In this document: positions 36,833-45,139 of the stretch, in pieces | Position numbering within the stretch: position 1 is the stretch's first letter | How the letters are laid out: each line of letters starts with the position of its first letter | NCBI GenBank assembly: GCA_944391625.1 | Contig: CALXUG010000003.1 | Coordinates: forward strand, 62,001 to 126,000 | Origin: an uncultured Clostridia bacterium | Lineage (GTDB): Bacteria > Bacillota > Peptococcia > Peptococcales > Peptococcaceae | Reading direction: 5' to 3' | DNA length: 64,000 nt | The notes under the pieces: generated by a model | What the model saw: only the letters and a program-made list of their open reading frames with translations | The model's database searches: none | What the model was told of the DNA's origin: nothing | Position numbers and translations under genes: made by a program

Positions 36833-37094
36833 TTTGGTTAATAAGAGTGTTTCACGTGAAACATCCATGTTAGCCGTAAATTGGCTAACAGAAATAGATA
36901 ATGAAAGAAGGTCGAGAGACTGTTTGTTGCCTGCCCTCCTTCACCGGACATCTGCTTGTCAGTCTGCTTCACTTTGGACTGCGTCCAGTTCGGCAAGACA
37001 GACTGCGCAGCTGTCCGCTTCAATGTCGACAACGGCAACAAAACATCTCCCTAGGTTGCGTGCATAAGGCTGGCCTATCTTTCACACGAAACAA
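36833..37094. repeat. Intergenic mosaic repeat, copy 3
   Basis: Begins TTGGTTAATAAGAGTGTTTCA like copy 2, then a perfect parS palindrome, then a core (36916-37083) nearly identical to 21648-21815. It ends in TTTCACACGAAACA, a degenerate second parS-like half. It holds several short inverted repeats (CAGTCTG/CAGACTG). No gene is evident, although the core is open in one frame in both copies. Confidence 0.78.
36848..36863. promoter_or_regulatory. parS: Perfect parS-like palindrome
   Basis: TGTTTCACGTGAAACA is an exact 16-base palindrome and matches the consensus centromere site bound by chromosomal ParB/Spo0J. It lies in the left end of repeat copy 3, between an unrelated gene and an ABC operon. 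No parAB genes are in the window. Confidence 0.7.
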
Positions 37095-37147
37095 TTTGGG
37101 CCGTCTGGCAATATCCTCTATCTCGTTTTCATCACTGTGCTGTTTCT

Positions 37148-39733
37148 TTATAACAGCGCATCACCAAGTGCGTCTATAATATTTTCTGTTTTCATCTTAC
37201 GCACCGAATACATCATGGTTACCCCTATCACAATCAGTACACTGCATACACTGATCCCCATACTGCCCCATGGAATGATAAACTGAATCGTATCCGCCCC
37301 ACCGAAAAACAAACCGCTGTAAATCAACCAGGCAGCCAAAACAGATAATGGTAATCCCCACACCAATGCTTTCATACCATAAAACAAACATTCAAAACAC
37401 AGCATTCTGTGAAACATCCTGTCAGACATTCCCACAGAACGAAGCATGGCAAACTCATGCCGACGCAATCTCATATTGGTCGAGATGGTATTAAACACAT
37501 TGGCAATTGCAATCAGCGAAATAATCACAATAAACGTATAGGCAAATACATTGGCAATAAAAATATAGCTTTTATTTTCTTCCAGAATCTCTGCAAAATT
37601 GAGCAGAAAATATTGGTCTGTAACGCCGACATCCGTTATTACCTGCCGTATCTCCGTTACTGATTGAGATGGTTGAACAGAACAAAAGGTTATCCCGTTC
37701 ACTCTGCAATCCGCTGTATATCCTGCCTGCTCTAATTGCGCTTTGAGTGACCATGGCGCAACTGCTTCAAAAACATATTCCCGTTGTTCCGAATAACTGG
37801 TTTGCTTTTGTGTCGGCGGAATATCCGGCAGCGGCAACTCAACCAACGTAATTGATACGGCCTGTTCTTGTTCTTCATCAGCTACTCCATGGATTACAGG
37901 TATGATATCAGCATAAATAGATCCACTGCTAAACAAATCTACATAGCTGTCGGTATCTGCATCACTGTCGGCCCGCAGTTTGGCCACAGCAAACAGATGC
38001 ATCCCCTGCCCATCTTCTACGGTCGGCTCAACACCGGCATAAGCCAAAAGCCGCTGATATGCAGCATCATCAAGAAAATGAATCTCCATTGGCAATCCTA
38101 CTACATCCCTGTCTGCAACCATAGCAGCCGCCTGTTCCGAAAATCCATCTGCAGGAATATCGCATCTATATTCGACCACTGCCTGATACGCGCTCTCATA
38201 AACGCCGTTTATCTGTTGCAAACTGTCATACAAATTCAATAAGGCCGCATCGCTCATATCCTGCGTTCCCAAACCAATATCATAGGTAGTTGCTACTGCC
38301 GTCTGCTCCATAGTTTGCCGTAAATCCAATACAAAAGCGCTGGCGGAAACAAAAAGCACAACACTCAATACCAATGACAGCACAACACTGCCATACTGCT
38401 TTCTATTGCGTCTGAAATTTTTCAGCGCAAGCATGCCTTCTAATCCAAAGAACCGATATAACCATTTCGGCGTATTCATACGTTTTGGATCCAGCATTGC
38501 CTCGTTGGATTGTCGAATACATGCCATAACAGGCATGTTAGACGCTTTGGCGGCTGGAATATAAGCGGATATGAAAATGGTAAGCAAACTGAGCAAAACT
38601 GTTCCCACAATACTCCAAATAGAAATTTGCATTACCAAAGGAACACCGTCATATAAAATAGCGTTAAATCGTTGGGCAACAGCCCAGATAACGATCTGCA
38701 TGCCGCACAAACCAAGCAAAATCCCAATGGGAATCCCAACAAGACCAATACACAGTCCTTCAAACAAAACCACACTTCGCAGCTGACCGGCGGTGGCGCC
38801 CACAGAAGCCAGCATCCCAATCTGCTGTATTCGCTCATTCAAGGAAATACTGAATCCGTTGTATATCAAAAAGACAGATCCAACTACCACAATGGCAAGC
38901 ACAACACCGCCAATGGCATATAACAGCGTATTAAATATGGTATCGGCAGAATCCTCCGAAAGCCCCCAAAACCGCAAAACCTTGTTGTTAAAACTATAGT
39001 CATAGCCATCTGCCGTATCAGCCATATAAGAGCGAATTTGCCAGGGCTGATGCAGTGTTACAAACAAATTAAATCGATCAGCTGTTGTTGCTGCATCTGT
39101 TTTGGTGATAGCTGTATAACCCGGCGCTGTGTAAGCTTCAAAGGAAGGGCGCAGATAAATTCCCACAACTGTATAGGTCTGTTCCTGTTCCACCTGTAAC
39201 AATTCATCGGCAGCATAAGCATCCTGCTGACTGAGTACCTGTTCTCCGGCCATGCGCTGACCAATCCCCAAAGTCAGTTGATCTCCAACGGATAATTCCA
39301 CGCCGCCGTTGGCAGCAACATGAGATGCGATCAAAATTTCATTGCTATTTTCAGGCATCCTGCCGGAAAGTAGGGAAATGGGCAACGCAGCAAAAGCCTC
39401 TTCATCAAAGCTGGTGATATAAAGATAGGGCTTATCAGCATTGACACCGCCACGCAGCATGGCATAACCAACGGTTTCTGTCTGTATAGTTTGGGCAACA
39501 GCAGCATTATTGTTTTGTCTTTGTATAAAATCTTCATCTACATCCCAAAAAAGTCCCTGCCATGCGCCATATTTTTGCGCAGCCCCCTCCGCTGCATAGT
39601 TCAGCAGCGAAACGCCAAAGGTAATCACTGCTGTAATCAACGCTGTGGATAAGGCAACTCCTATAATGGTTACCATTGTTCTGGCGCGGCTGTTCTGCAT
39701 TCCCCGCAAAGCAATCTTATAAAAAATATTCAT
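37148..39733 (-). CDS. FtsX/MacB-type ABC transporter permease
   Basis: An 861-residue membrane protein with two FtsX modules. It has an N-terminal anchor (about 17-45), a large extracytoplasmic domain, three helices (about 270-395), a second helix and extracytoplasmic domain starting near 437, and three C-terminal helices (about 735-850). This duplicated layout is typical of Firmicutes ABC exporters for peptides or lipids. Its ATG overlaps the stop of the ATPase gene by four bases. With the two-component genes upstream it forms an antimicrobial-peptide- or envelope-stress-type module. Its substrate is not known. Confidence 0.9.
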   Translation of the reverse strand: MNIFYKIALRGMQNSRARTMVTIIGVALSTALITAVITFGVSLLNYAAEGAAQKYGAWQGLFWDVDEDFIQRQNNNAAVAQTIQTETVGYAMLRGGVNADKPYLYITSFDEEAFAALPISLLSGRMPENSNEILIASHVAANGGVELSVGDQLTLGIGQRMAGEQVLSQQDAYAADELLQVEQEQTYTVVGIYLRPSFEAYTAPGYTAITKTDAATTADRFNLFVTLHQPWQIRSYMADTADGYDYSFNNKVLRFWGLSEDSADTIFNTLLYAIGGVVLAIVVVGSVFLIYNGFSISLNERIQQIGMLASVGATAGQLRSVVLFEGLCIGLVGIPIGILLGLCGMQIVIWAVAQRFNAILYDGVPLVMQISIWSIVGTVLLSLLTIFISAYIPAAKASNMPVMACIRQSNEAMLDPKRMNTPKWLYRFFGLEGMLALKNFRRNRKQYGSVVLSLVLSVVLFVSASAFVLDLRQTMEQTAVATTYDIGLGTQDMSDAALLNLYDSLQQINGVYESAYQAVVEYRCDIPADGFSEQAAAMVADRDVVGLPMEIHFLDDAAYQRLLAYAGVEPTVEDGQGMHLFAVAKLRADSDADTDSYVDLFSSGSIYADIIPVIHGVADEEQEQAVSITLVELPLPDIPPTQKQTSYSEQREYVFEAVAPWSLKAQLEQAGYTADCRVNGITFCSVQPSQSVTEIRQVITDVGVTDQYFLLNFAEILEENKSYIFIANVFAYTFIVIISLIAIANVFNTISTNMRLRRHEFAMLRSVGMSDRMFHRMLCFECLFYGMKALVWGLPLSVLAAWLIYSGLFFGGADTIQFIIPWGSMGISVCSVLIVIGVTMMYSVRKMKTENIIDALGDALL

Positions 39734-40416
39734 GGCCGCTTCACCCTGCCATCTCGCACAACCTTCCCATCAGCAATGGTAATAATGCGGTCCGCCTGCA
39801 GCGCAATGGATTCATCGTGGGTAACCAGCAGCAAAGTTTGCTGATATTTTTTATGACTTTCCTTTAACAGCTTCATAATCTCATAGCTGTTTTTGCTGTC
39901 CAGACTGCCGGTAGGCTCATCTGCCAGCATCACCGCCGGCACATTCATCAAAGCCCGTCCAATGGCCACACGCTGCTGCTGACCGCCGGACAGTTGATTG
40001 GGCAGATGATATTTTCGCTCCTCCAGTCCCAACAATGCCAACAATTCATTGAGCCGTTGCTGATTGACCTTTCGCCGGTCCATCAAAACCGGCAGCGTTA
40101 TATTCTCCACCACATTCAGTGTGGGAATCAGATTGTGGAACTGATACACCATACCAATCTGCCGTCGGCGAAATATGGCCAGATGCTCCCTGCTCTGTCC
40201 ATACACATCCTGCCCGTTCAAATAAATATTACCGCTGCTGGGCACATCTACACCGGCGATTGCGTGTAAAAGCGTTGACTTTCCTGATCCGGAAGCCCCC
40301 ACAATGGCAATAAATTCACCTTTTGTTACGGTCAGCGAAACATGATCCAATGCAGTTACCTGATTCTCCCCTTTGCCATAGAACTTGCACAGATTCTCAA
40401 TTCTTAAAAATTCCAT
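39730..40416 (-). CDS. ABC transporter ATPase (LolD/MacB type)
   Basis: A 228-residue ATPase with Walker [10 protein letters not shown] at about 40-48, signature [15 protein letters not shown], Walker [12 protein letters not shown] and the H-loop LLVTHDE. It energises the overlapping FtsX-type permease. The start follows AAAGGAGCGG. A promoter-like region with direct repeats lies between it and the kinase gene, so it may be induced separately from the regulators. Confidence 0.94.
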   Translation of the reverse strand: MEFLRIENLCKFYGKGENQVTALDHVSLTVTKGEFIAIVGASGSGKSTLLHAIAGVDVPSSGNIYLNGQDVYGQSREHLAIFRRRQIGMVYQFHNLIPTLNVVENITLPVLMDRRKVNQQRLNELLALLGLEERKYHLPNQLSGGQQQRVAIGRALMNVPAVMLADEPTGSLDSKNSYEIMKLLKESHKKYQQTLLLVTHDESIALQADRIITIADGKVVRDGRVKRP

Positions 40417-40445
40417 GGATACCGCTCCTTTCTGTTGCTATCTAT

Positions 40446-40487
40446 AGCATAACCGATTGGCCTTACAGCTCGGTGACTTTTTGGTGA
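40446..40487 (-). promoter_or_regulatory. Promoter with response-regulator-type direct repeats
   Basis: On the minus strand TCACC occurs twice 11 bases apart (40483-40487 and 40472-40476), followed about 30 bases later by TATGCT (40446-40451) and the ATPase gene. An 11-base direct repeat upstream of the -10 is the usual binding layout for OmpR/PhoB-family regulators such as the one encoded at 41472-42158. Confidence 0.5.
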
Positions 40488-40495
40488 GAGATTTG

Positions 40496-41485
40496 TCACT
40501 TTGGAAAACGAAGTATAAACATAGCACCTCCCTGCGGGTGATTTTTGGCAGTGATGGTTCCGCTCTGCTGTACGATAATACTCTGGCACAGTGCCAGACC
40601 AATGCCATATCCGGAAGCATGCTCCTGACTGCCGCGGTAAAACCGCTCAAACACATGGCCCAGTTCTTCTTCACAAAATCCTGCGCCGCTGTCGTGAATT
40701 ACCAGCTCACTATATAGGAATGTATCGCTGCCCAGTATCTCAATGCGCCCATTGCTGCCGATACTCTGCATACAGTTTTTCAAAATATTCTGCAGCGCTT
40801 CTGACAGCCAGCTTGCATCTCCCTGCAGCACCATACCCTTTGGCACTGATTTTTGCAGTGAAATTTCACGCAGCTCTAACGCAATAGCCAACGGCCGAAC
40901 CGCATGGGCAAGCAACTGCTCCACAGCAATCTGCTCCCTTTGAAATTCCACCATGCCCGCATCCAACCGCGACAATTTTAATAATGTGCTCAAAAGCCAA
41001 TCCATCTGCAAAAACAGCGCTTCCTCTTCCCGCAGCAGCTCTTTTCGTTTTCGTTCATTGGATTCTGTTTCCAACAGTGAGATAATCAAATTGGCTGATG
41101 TCAGCGGTGTACGCAGCTGGTGGGCAATATCTGCCAGAGATTGGGCAAGCTGCTCTCGTTCTTTTTTTAACTGCCGATTCTGCTCCTGAATCCGCAATGT
41201 CATTTTGGCAATTTCGCTTTGCAGGATTGCCAACTCTCCTTCCTCTGCCTGATGAATCCACAGGACATCTGCATTATGAAGCACCTGATCAATCTGTTCC
41301 GATAATGAGGCAATCCGCTGATAACGCTTTGCAGTAAACATAAAAAATGCCGTGCTGAACACAGCGGCAGAAACCAAAACCATACCAGCTGCTGCCGGAT
41401 GTACGGCCAACGCCAATAAAGCCAGAACCGCCGTAATCAGCAGCAGCCACAGGCAAAACTGCCGCACCTCTTTATTTCGCAGCAT
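40496..41485 (-). CDS. Intramembrane-sensing histidine kinase
   Basis: A 329-residue sensor kinase with two closely spaced N-terminal helices (about 10-28 and 32-52) and almost no external loop. This form usually senses through a partner transporter. The phospho-acceptor is H122 in ADIAHQLRTPLTS and the ATPase domain shows NILKNCMQS, DSGAGF and GYGIGLALC. It overlaps the response regulator gene upstream by 14 bases and precedes the ABC operon, as in Bce-like detection modules, though the permease here is of a different FtsX class. Confidence 0.92.
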   Translation of the reverse strand: MLRNKEVRQFCLWLLLITAVLALLALAVHPAAAGMVLVSAAVFSTAFFMFTAKRYQRIASLSEQIDQVLHNADVLWIHQAEEGELAILQSEIAKMTLRIQEQNRQLKKEREQLAQSLADIAHQLRTPLTSANLIISLLETESNERKRKELLREEEALFLQMDWLLSTLLKLSRLDAGMVEFQREQIAVEQLLAHAVRPLAIALELREISLQKSVPKGMVLQGDASWLSEALQNILKNCMQSIGSNGRIEILGSDTFLYSELVIHDSGAGFCEEELGHVFERFYRGSQEHASGYGIGLALCQSIIVQQSGTITAKNHPQGGAMFILRFPK

Positions 41486-42158
41486 GGCAGTCTCCCAACC
41501 GATACCCCAATCCCCGCACAGTTAAAATAATCTGCGGTTCCGCTGGATTGGTTTCGATTTTTTCTCTTAACCGTTTAATATACACCGTCAATGTATTATC
41601 ATTGACAAATTCTCCTGCAGCATCCCATAACTCATCTAATAGCTGCTCTCTGGTCATAATCATCTGCGGATGATTAAAAAACAGCAACAACAGCCGATAT
41701 TCCAACGGAGAAAGAAATACTTCCCTGCCGTCTTTTTTTACAATGCCGCTGCCGGTGTCAATCTGCAAACCACCAATTTGAAAAACCGCCGCGCTGCCCC
41801 CACTTTTGCGCAATGCGGCTTTTATGCGGGCAATCAACTCCCGAGGACGAAACGGCTTAATGATGTAATCATCAGCGCCCATATTCAATCCTGTCACCAC
41901 GCTGGCTTCATCACCGGAAGCAGTGAGGAAAATCACCGGTATCTTTTGCATCTCCTTCACCTCTGTGCAAACTGCAAACCCATTTCCATCAGGCAAAGAA
42001 AGGTCTATCAAAGCCAGATCAAATTGATGTTCCGCCAGCAAAACAACGGCTTCTTTCTGTGTTGCCCCATGCACAATGCCATACCCCTCTGCACGGAGCA
42101 GCAAAATCAGATTTTTGGCAATGGCTTTATCATCCTCCACTAAAAGAATTTGTTTCAT
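41472..42158 (-). CDS. OmpR-family response regulator
   Basis: A 228-residue regulator with a receiver domain (phospho-acceptor D52 in LALIDLSLPDG, acidic pocket EDD at 8-10, signalling lysine in YIIKPF) and a winged-helix DNA-binding domain (about 130-228, ending VRGLGYRLG). I use the ATG giving MKQILLVEDD; in-frame ATGs up to 42188 could add ten residues. Its probable target is the ABC operon promoter at 40446-40487. Confidence 0.92.
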   Translation of the reverse strand: MKQILLVEDDKAIAKNLILLLRAEGYGIVHGATQKEAVVLLAEHQFDLALIDLSLPDGNGFAVCTEVKEMQKIPVIFLTASGDEASVVTGLNMGADDYIIKPFRPRELIARIKAALRKSGGSAAVFQIGGLQIDTGSGIVKKDGREVFLSPLEYRLLLLFFNHPQMIMTREQLLDELWDAAGEFVNDNTLTVYIKRLREKIETNPAEPQIILTVRGLGYRLGDCHAAK

Positions 42159-42361
42159 GATCTCCATCATCCTCTCTCTAGCATTCACTCTATTATGCGC
42201 TGTCTAATAACGCAATCATCCACAGGAATTCCACTTTCCCAATTCTGGTTTCATTATAATTCTTTCCTATAGCCAATACAATGAAAGTAGCATAATGGAT
42301 CGTGTAAATTTCCTGTAGGTAAAGAAAAGACAGCGCTATCCTAAAACACAATATATTTACT

Positions 42362-42500
42362 CCATTCTACATTAACCTTTCTCCAAAATCACCAAGAGAG
42401 CAATCTCTTTGCAGAAAGTCCACCTCTGAATGGAGATTTCTGCCGACTGTCCCAATCGTGGCAGACGTAGTCTGACTAAGATGGACAGGCTAAGAAAAAA
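42362..42500. repeat. Intergenic mosaic repeat, copy 4
   Basis: The left half (42362-42441) matches 16112-16185 and the right half (42440-42500) matches 21840-21897, so this copy joins pieces of two other copies. The whole gap 42159-42618 contains no gene. Confidence 0.65.
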
Positions 42501-42577
42501 GTATCCCAAACCCTCTGATTTCCCATTCCACTCTCTACCACGGACAAGGTTTTAAAATGCCAAATAGGAACAAAAGA

Positions 42578-42612
42578 AAAACGTTGCACCTATAAAAGAT
42601 TACAACGTTTCT
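42578..42612 (-). terminator. Terminator of the TetR gene
   Basis: AAACGTTG and CAACGTTT form the stem, followed by a T-rich run on the minus strand just after the TetR stop codon. Confidence 0.75.
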
Positions 42613-42618
42613 TAAAAC

Positions 42619-43170
42619 TTAAAATTGTTTCAATGTATGCTGAAGGAGTTTCTCTGCAAAATCTACGACTTCGTCAATCGGTTCGACCATGCCAGAAATA
42701 ATCCACTGGTCTAAAATTCCGCTACACCCTTGGGCGATAAAATAGTAAAGCCATTTTTGTTGAACCGGGGACAGTTTTTCAAATTTTTTGTCTTTACCCA
42801 TAGAACTGTTTTTATAACACAAAGTAAAAATACGGTTTGGAAAATATTTATCTCCGTTCTCTGAAAACAATATTTGGTATAATTCGCCGTTTGCTTTTAT
42901 GCTTACCATAATAAGAGTAAGCGTATCCTTAAAGTCATGTTGAGCAGGATTTCCTATATTCTGAAATAGTTCATCTAAAAACTCCTGTTCTATCTTTTCC
43001 AATAAATCGTACGCATCACAATAGTATTTATAAAAGGTAGCTCTGTTGATTTCCGACAACTCACAAATTTCTTTTACAGTTACTTTGGTTATTGGTTTTT
43101 TCTTTAGCAATTCTATAAAACTGGTTTTAATGACCATTTTTGTGTATCTTACCCGCGCATCTGTACTCAT
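42619..43170 (-). CDS. TetR/AcrR-family regulator
   Basis: A 183-residue repressor with an N-terminal helix-turn-helix (about 8-55, KPITKVTVKEICELSEINRA..FYKYY) and a helical ligand/dimer domain of the TetR_C type found in Firmicutes regulators (DhaS-like). The ATG at 43170 follows AGGGG. It is divergent from three small membrane-protein genes and a candidate operator overlaps their promoter, so it probably represses them. The inducer is unknown. Confidence 0.9.
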   Translation of the reverse strand: MSTDARVRYTKMVIKTSFIELLKKKPITKVTVKEICELSEINRATFYKYYCDAYDLLEKIEQEFLDELFQNIGNPAQHDFKDTLTLIMVSIKANGELYQILFSENGDKYFPNRIFTLCYKNSSMGKDKKFEKLSPVQQKWLYYFIAQGCSGILDQWIISGMVEPIDEVVDFAEKLLQHTLKQF

Positions 43171-43267
43171 ATTTTTTCCCCTAACAGTCAATTTTTCTTT
43201 TTATGATAGTTTCTAAACACAAAACTCATTTCTGTTTACTAAGTTTCAATTGCTTTTACATTGCTGA

Positions 43268-43298
43268 TTGAATGTCGTGCACAGTGTTATTATACTGT
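43268..43298 (+). promoter_or_regulatory. Promoter and candidate TetR operator for the small membrane-protein operon
   Basis: TTGAAT, a 17-base spacer and TATACT make a good promoter. The inverted repeat ACAGT, eight bases, ACTGT (43281-43298) covers the -10, an ideal place for repression by the divergent TetR protein. Confidence 0.6.
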
Positions 43299-43359
43299 AA
43301 TCAAGAAAGAAAAACAACATCTGTCTATAATCAAACATTATGAAAAGGAGATGATACCA

Positions 43360-43485
43360 ATGCTTGTGTTCCTTAATTTAAGGCTTGTGCTTAAAATCAT
43401 GTTCTGTGCGACAGTCGGTACAGCCACAATTTTATTGTCACTTATGACAATCCCAATTTCACTATTTTTTTATCCGTTACATTAA
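43360..43485 (+). CDS. Tiny single-pass membrane protein
   Basis: A 41-residue peptide, MLVFLNLRLVLKIMFCATV and onward, almost entirely one hydrophobic helix with a basic N-terminal side. AAGGAGATGATACC gives a strong ribosome site. It is first in a run of three small genes downstream of a TetR-controlled promoter. No family is recognised. Confidence 0.65.
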   Translation: MLVFLNLRLVLKIMFCATVGTATILLSLMTIPISLFFYPLH

Positions 43486-43518
43486 AGAAATCAAAAAAAA
43501 TACGAAAGGAATTTCATT

Positions 43519-43698
43519 ATGAGCTTTATAGTTGGACAGTTACAGCAAATCGGAATGGTTGCCCTTATCATGGGCTGTGCCGTTGGCGGCACAGTAGGGA
43601 TTTTGAAGCTGATTAAGCGCTTCGCACCGGGCAAAGATTTTCCCCAAGATCTTATTTCAAAAAAATTAGAAGAAGAAAGAAAAAGGGAAAATGATTAG
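43519..43698 (+). CDS. Small membrane protein with charged tail
   Basis: A 59-residue protein: one glycine-rich helix (about 4-30, GMVALIMGCAVGGTVGILKL) and a highly charged C-terminal helix (SKKLEEERKREN). GAAAGGA precedes the ATG. It overlaps the next gene by eight bases, so the two are coupled. It resembles no family I know. Confidence 0.7.
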   Translation: MSFIVGQLQQIGMVALIMGCAVGGTVGILKLIKRFAPGKDFPQDLISKKLEEERKREND

Positions 43699-44029
43699 GG
43701 CAATTATGTTTTTCTCACTAATTGGGGCAGTCATTTTGATTGGCATATGCTTACCATTTTCCAAAATCGCCCAAACAACTATACCCCCAAATACTGCGGA
43801 TATAACACTATCTTCCGCAGACACACAACATAAAACGGAGGAATTGTATATGCCAGAAGAAACTGTAAAAGATATGTTTCGCAGTGAAATCGTCAGCAAA
43901 TCCATTCAGATTTTGCGTTCACATGGGAAGACCGACGAAGAAATCAAAGAAATGTTGTTAAATGATTTTTCAATCAGTGAAACAGCCCTTGATGAACTAT
44001 TGAACACACATATCACTATACACGCCTAA
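43691..44029 (+). CDS. Membrane-anchored small protein with helical soluble domain
   Basis: A 112-residue protein with an N-terminal signal anchor (about 4-22) and a predicted extracytoplasmic or cytoplasmic helical domain (MPEETVKDMFRSEIVSKSIQ and following) that ends in a helix-turn-helix-like FSISETALDELL. The internal sequence DEEIKEMLLNDFSIS resembles a short clostridial domain in which an acidic helix precedes a DNA-binding-like turn, but I cannot name it. It is third in the TetR-controlled operon and is followed by a hairpin. Confidence 0.72.
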   Translation: MIRAIMFFSLIGAVILIGICLPFSKIAQTTIPPNTADITLSSADTQHKTEELYMPEETVKDMFRSEIVSKSIQILRSHGKTDEEIKEMLLNDFSISETALDELLNTHITIHA

Positions 44030-44039
44030 ATAACTTATA

Positions 44040-44085
44040 TTACCAAACGCCTATATGGCTTTGCGACTGCATAGACGTTTGGTAA
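44040..44085 (+). terminator. Hairpin after the small membrane-protein operon
   Basis: TTACCAAACG pairs with CGTTTGGTAA, extended inward by CTAT/ATAG. No clear T-run follows, so termination is uncertain. Confidence 0.5.
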
Positions 44086-44395
44086 TAGCTCCTAAGATTT
44101 TGTTTCGTGTAAACAGCTACATGAATTGCCATACTAATGTTACGCAATAGAAAGCAAAAAATCCTTTATTTGAGCGACTTACAAGTACAAAAATATCGAG
44201 CGTTCTACTGCGTAAAAATGCGGAGATAGAAAAACAGGAGCCGACCACTTTTGAAAGTAATTAACTCTCTGTTTCTGTTTACAAACCTATTTGTCAGCAT
44301 TAGTGATATGTTGGTTAAATACTTCCTTATCGCTGCAAAACTAAGATTTTTATCATTTTTTATTTCTGCTTTTCTTTATCCATAAAGCTGTCTGC
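44086..44395. other. Gene-poor stretch with possible gene remnant
   Basis: No complete gene. One plus-strand frame ending at the stop 44262-44264 reads KISSVLLRKNAEIEKQEPTT, which looks like a protein C-terminus without a start and may be a leftover of a deleted gene. The family is not recognised. Confidence 0.35.
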
Positions 44396-45136
44396 TCACT
44401 CTTTGGCAGCCAGATCAACCTGATGCAGATATAAAATGGTCAACAAAAGAAACAGCAGCATGTAACTGATAGAAAAAAATAAAAAAGGGACTGTTCCACA
44501 ACTCAAAGCGCTATCCGCTGTATTGGCCCGCATGCCGATCGACATTAACGCATAGGGAAAATAAGCGCCCCAGCCTTTGGCCACAGCAGCCAGTCCCGCA
44601 ACACCACCAAGCAGAGCAATCCCCACTGGCAAAGCAAAGCTGCGAATCCATAAGGATAAAAAAAGCTGCAAAACACAAATCACCATACCGCCTAACCAGC
44701 CGCACAACAGCCAGTTTATCACATCAAGCAGCGGAAAAGGCGCGGTTAAACCGCAAAGCAAACCAGAGCCAAAAAATAACAGCCCAATCCAAATCTGTGT
44801 CAAAAACAATACCACTGCCACCGTAATCAGCTTGGCGCTGTATAAATAGCCTACTGGCACCGGCATGGTCAGCACCAGATTCCAATTATGCTGCTGATGC
44901 TCCAGCCGCCACAGCCACGCACAATAAACTCCCAACAATACTGGCAGAAAAAAATAGCAGCTAAACAATGTATGCTGTGTCCACAAATCCTGCCACTGGT
45001 TCTGCAATAAATCCTGATTGTTCCAATAATTTAACGTGCCCAACACAGCAGGAATCATCGGCAAAACAAAAAACGCAAACCATACCGGACTATTGTGTGC
45101 CTTTAACCGCTCCGCTTCCATCACGTTCCAAAACAT
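44396..45136 (-). CDS. Lantibiotic-immunity-type ABC permease (MutG/EpiG-like)
   Basis: A 246-residue protein with six membrane helices and the N-terminal LKAHNSPVWFAFFVLPMIPAV pattern of lantibiotic-immunity permeases. It is the third gene of a minus-strand ATPase-permease-permease set and probably works as a half transporter with the neighbouring permease to expel membrane-active peptides. No lantibiotic biosynthesis gene is nearby, so resistance to foreign peptides is more likely than self-immunity. Confidence 0.85.
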   Translation of the reverse strand: MFWNVMEAERLKAHNSPVWFAFFVLPMIPAVLGTLNYWNNQDLLQNQWQDLWTQHTLFSCYFFLPVLLGVYCAWLWRLEHQQHNWNLVLTMPVPVGYLYSAKLITVAVVLFLTQIWIGLLFFGSGLLCGLTAPFPLLDVINWLLCGWLGGMVICVLQLFLSLWIRSFALPVGIALLGGVAGLAAVAKGWGAYFPYALMSIGMRANTADSALSCGTVPFLFFSISYMLLFLLLTILYLHQVDLAAKE

Positions 45137-45139
45137 GCT

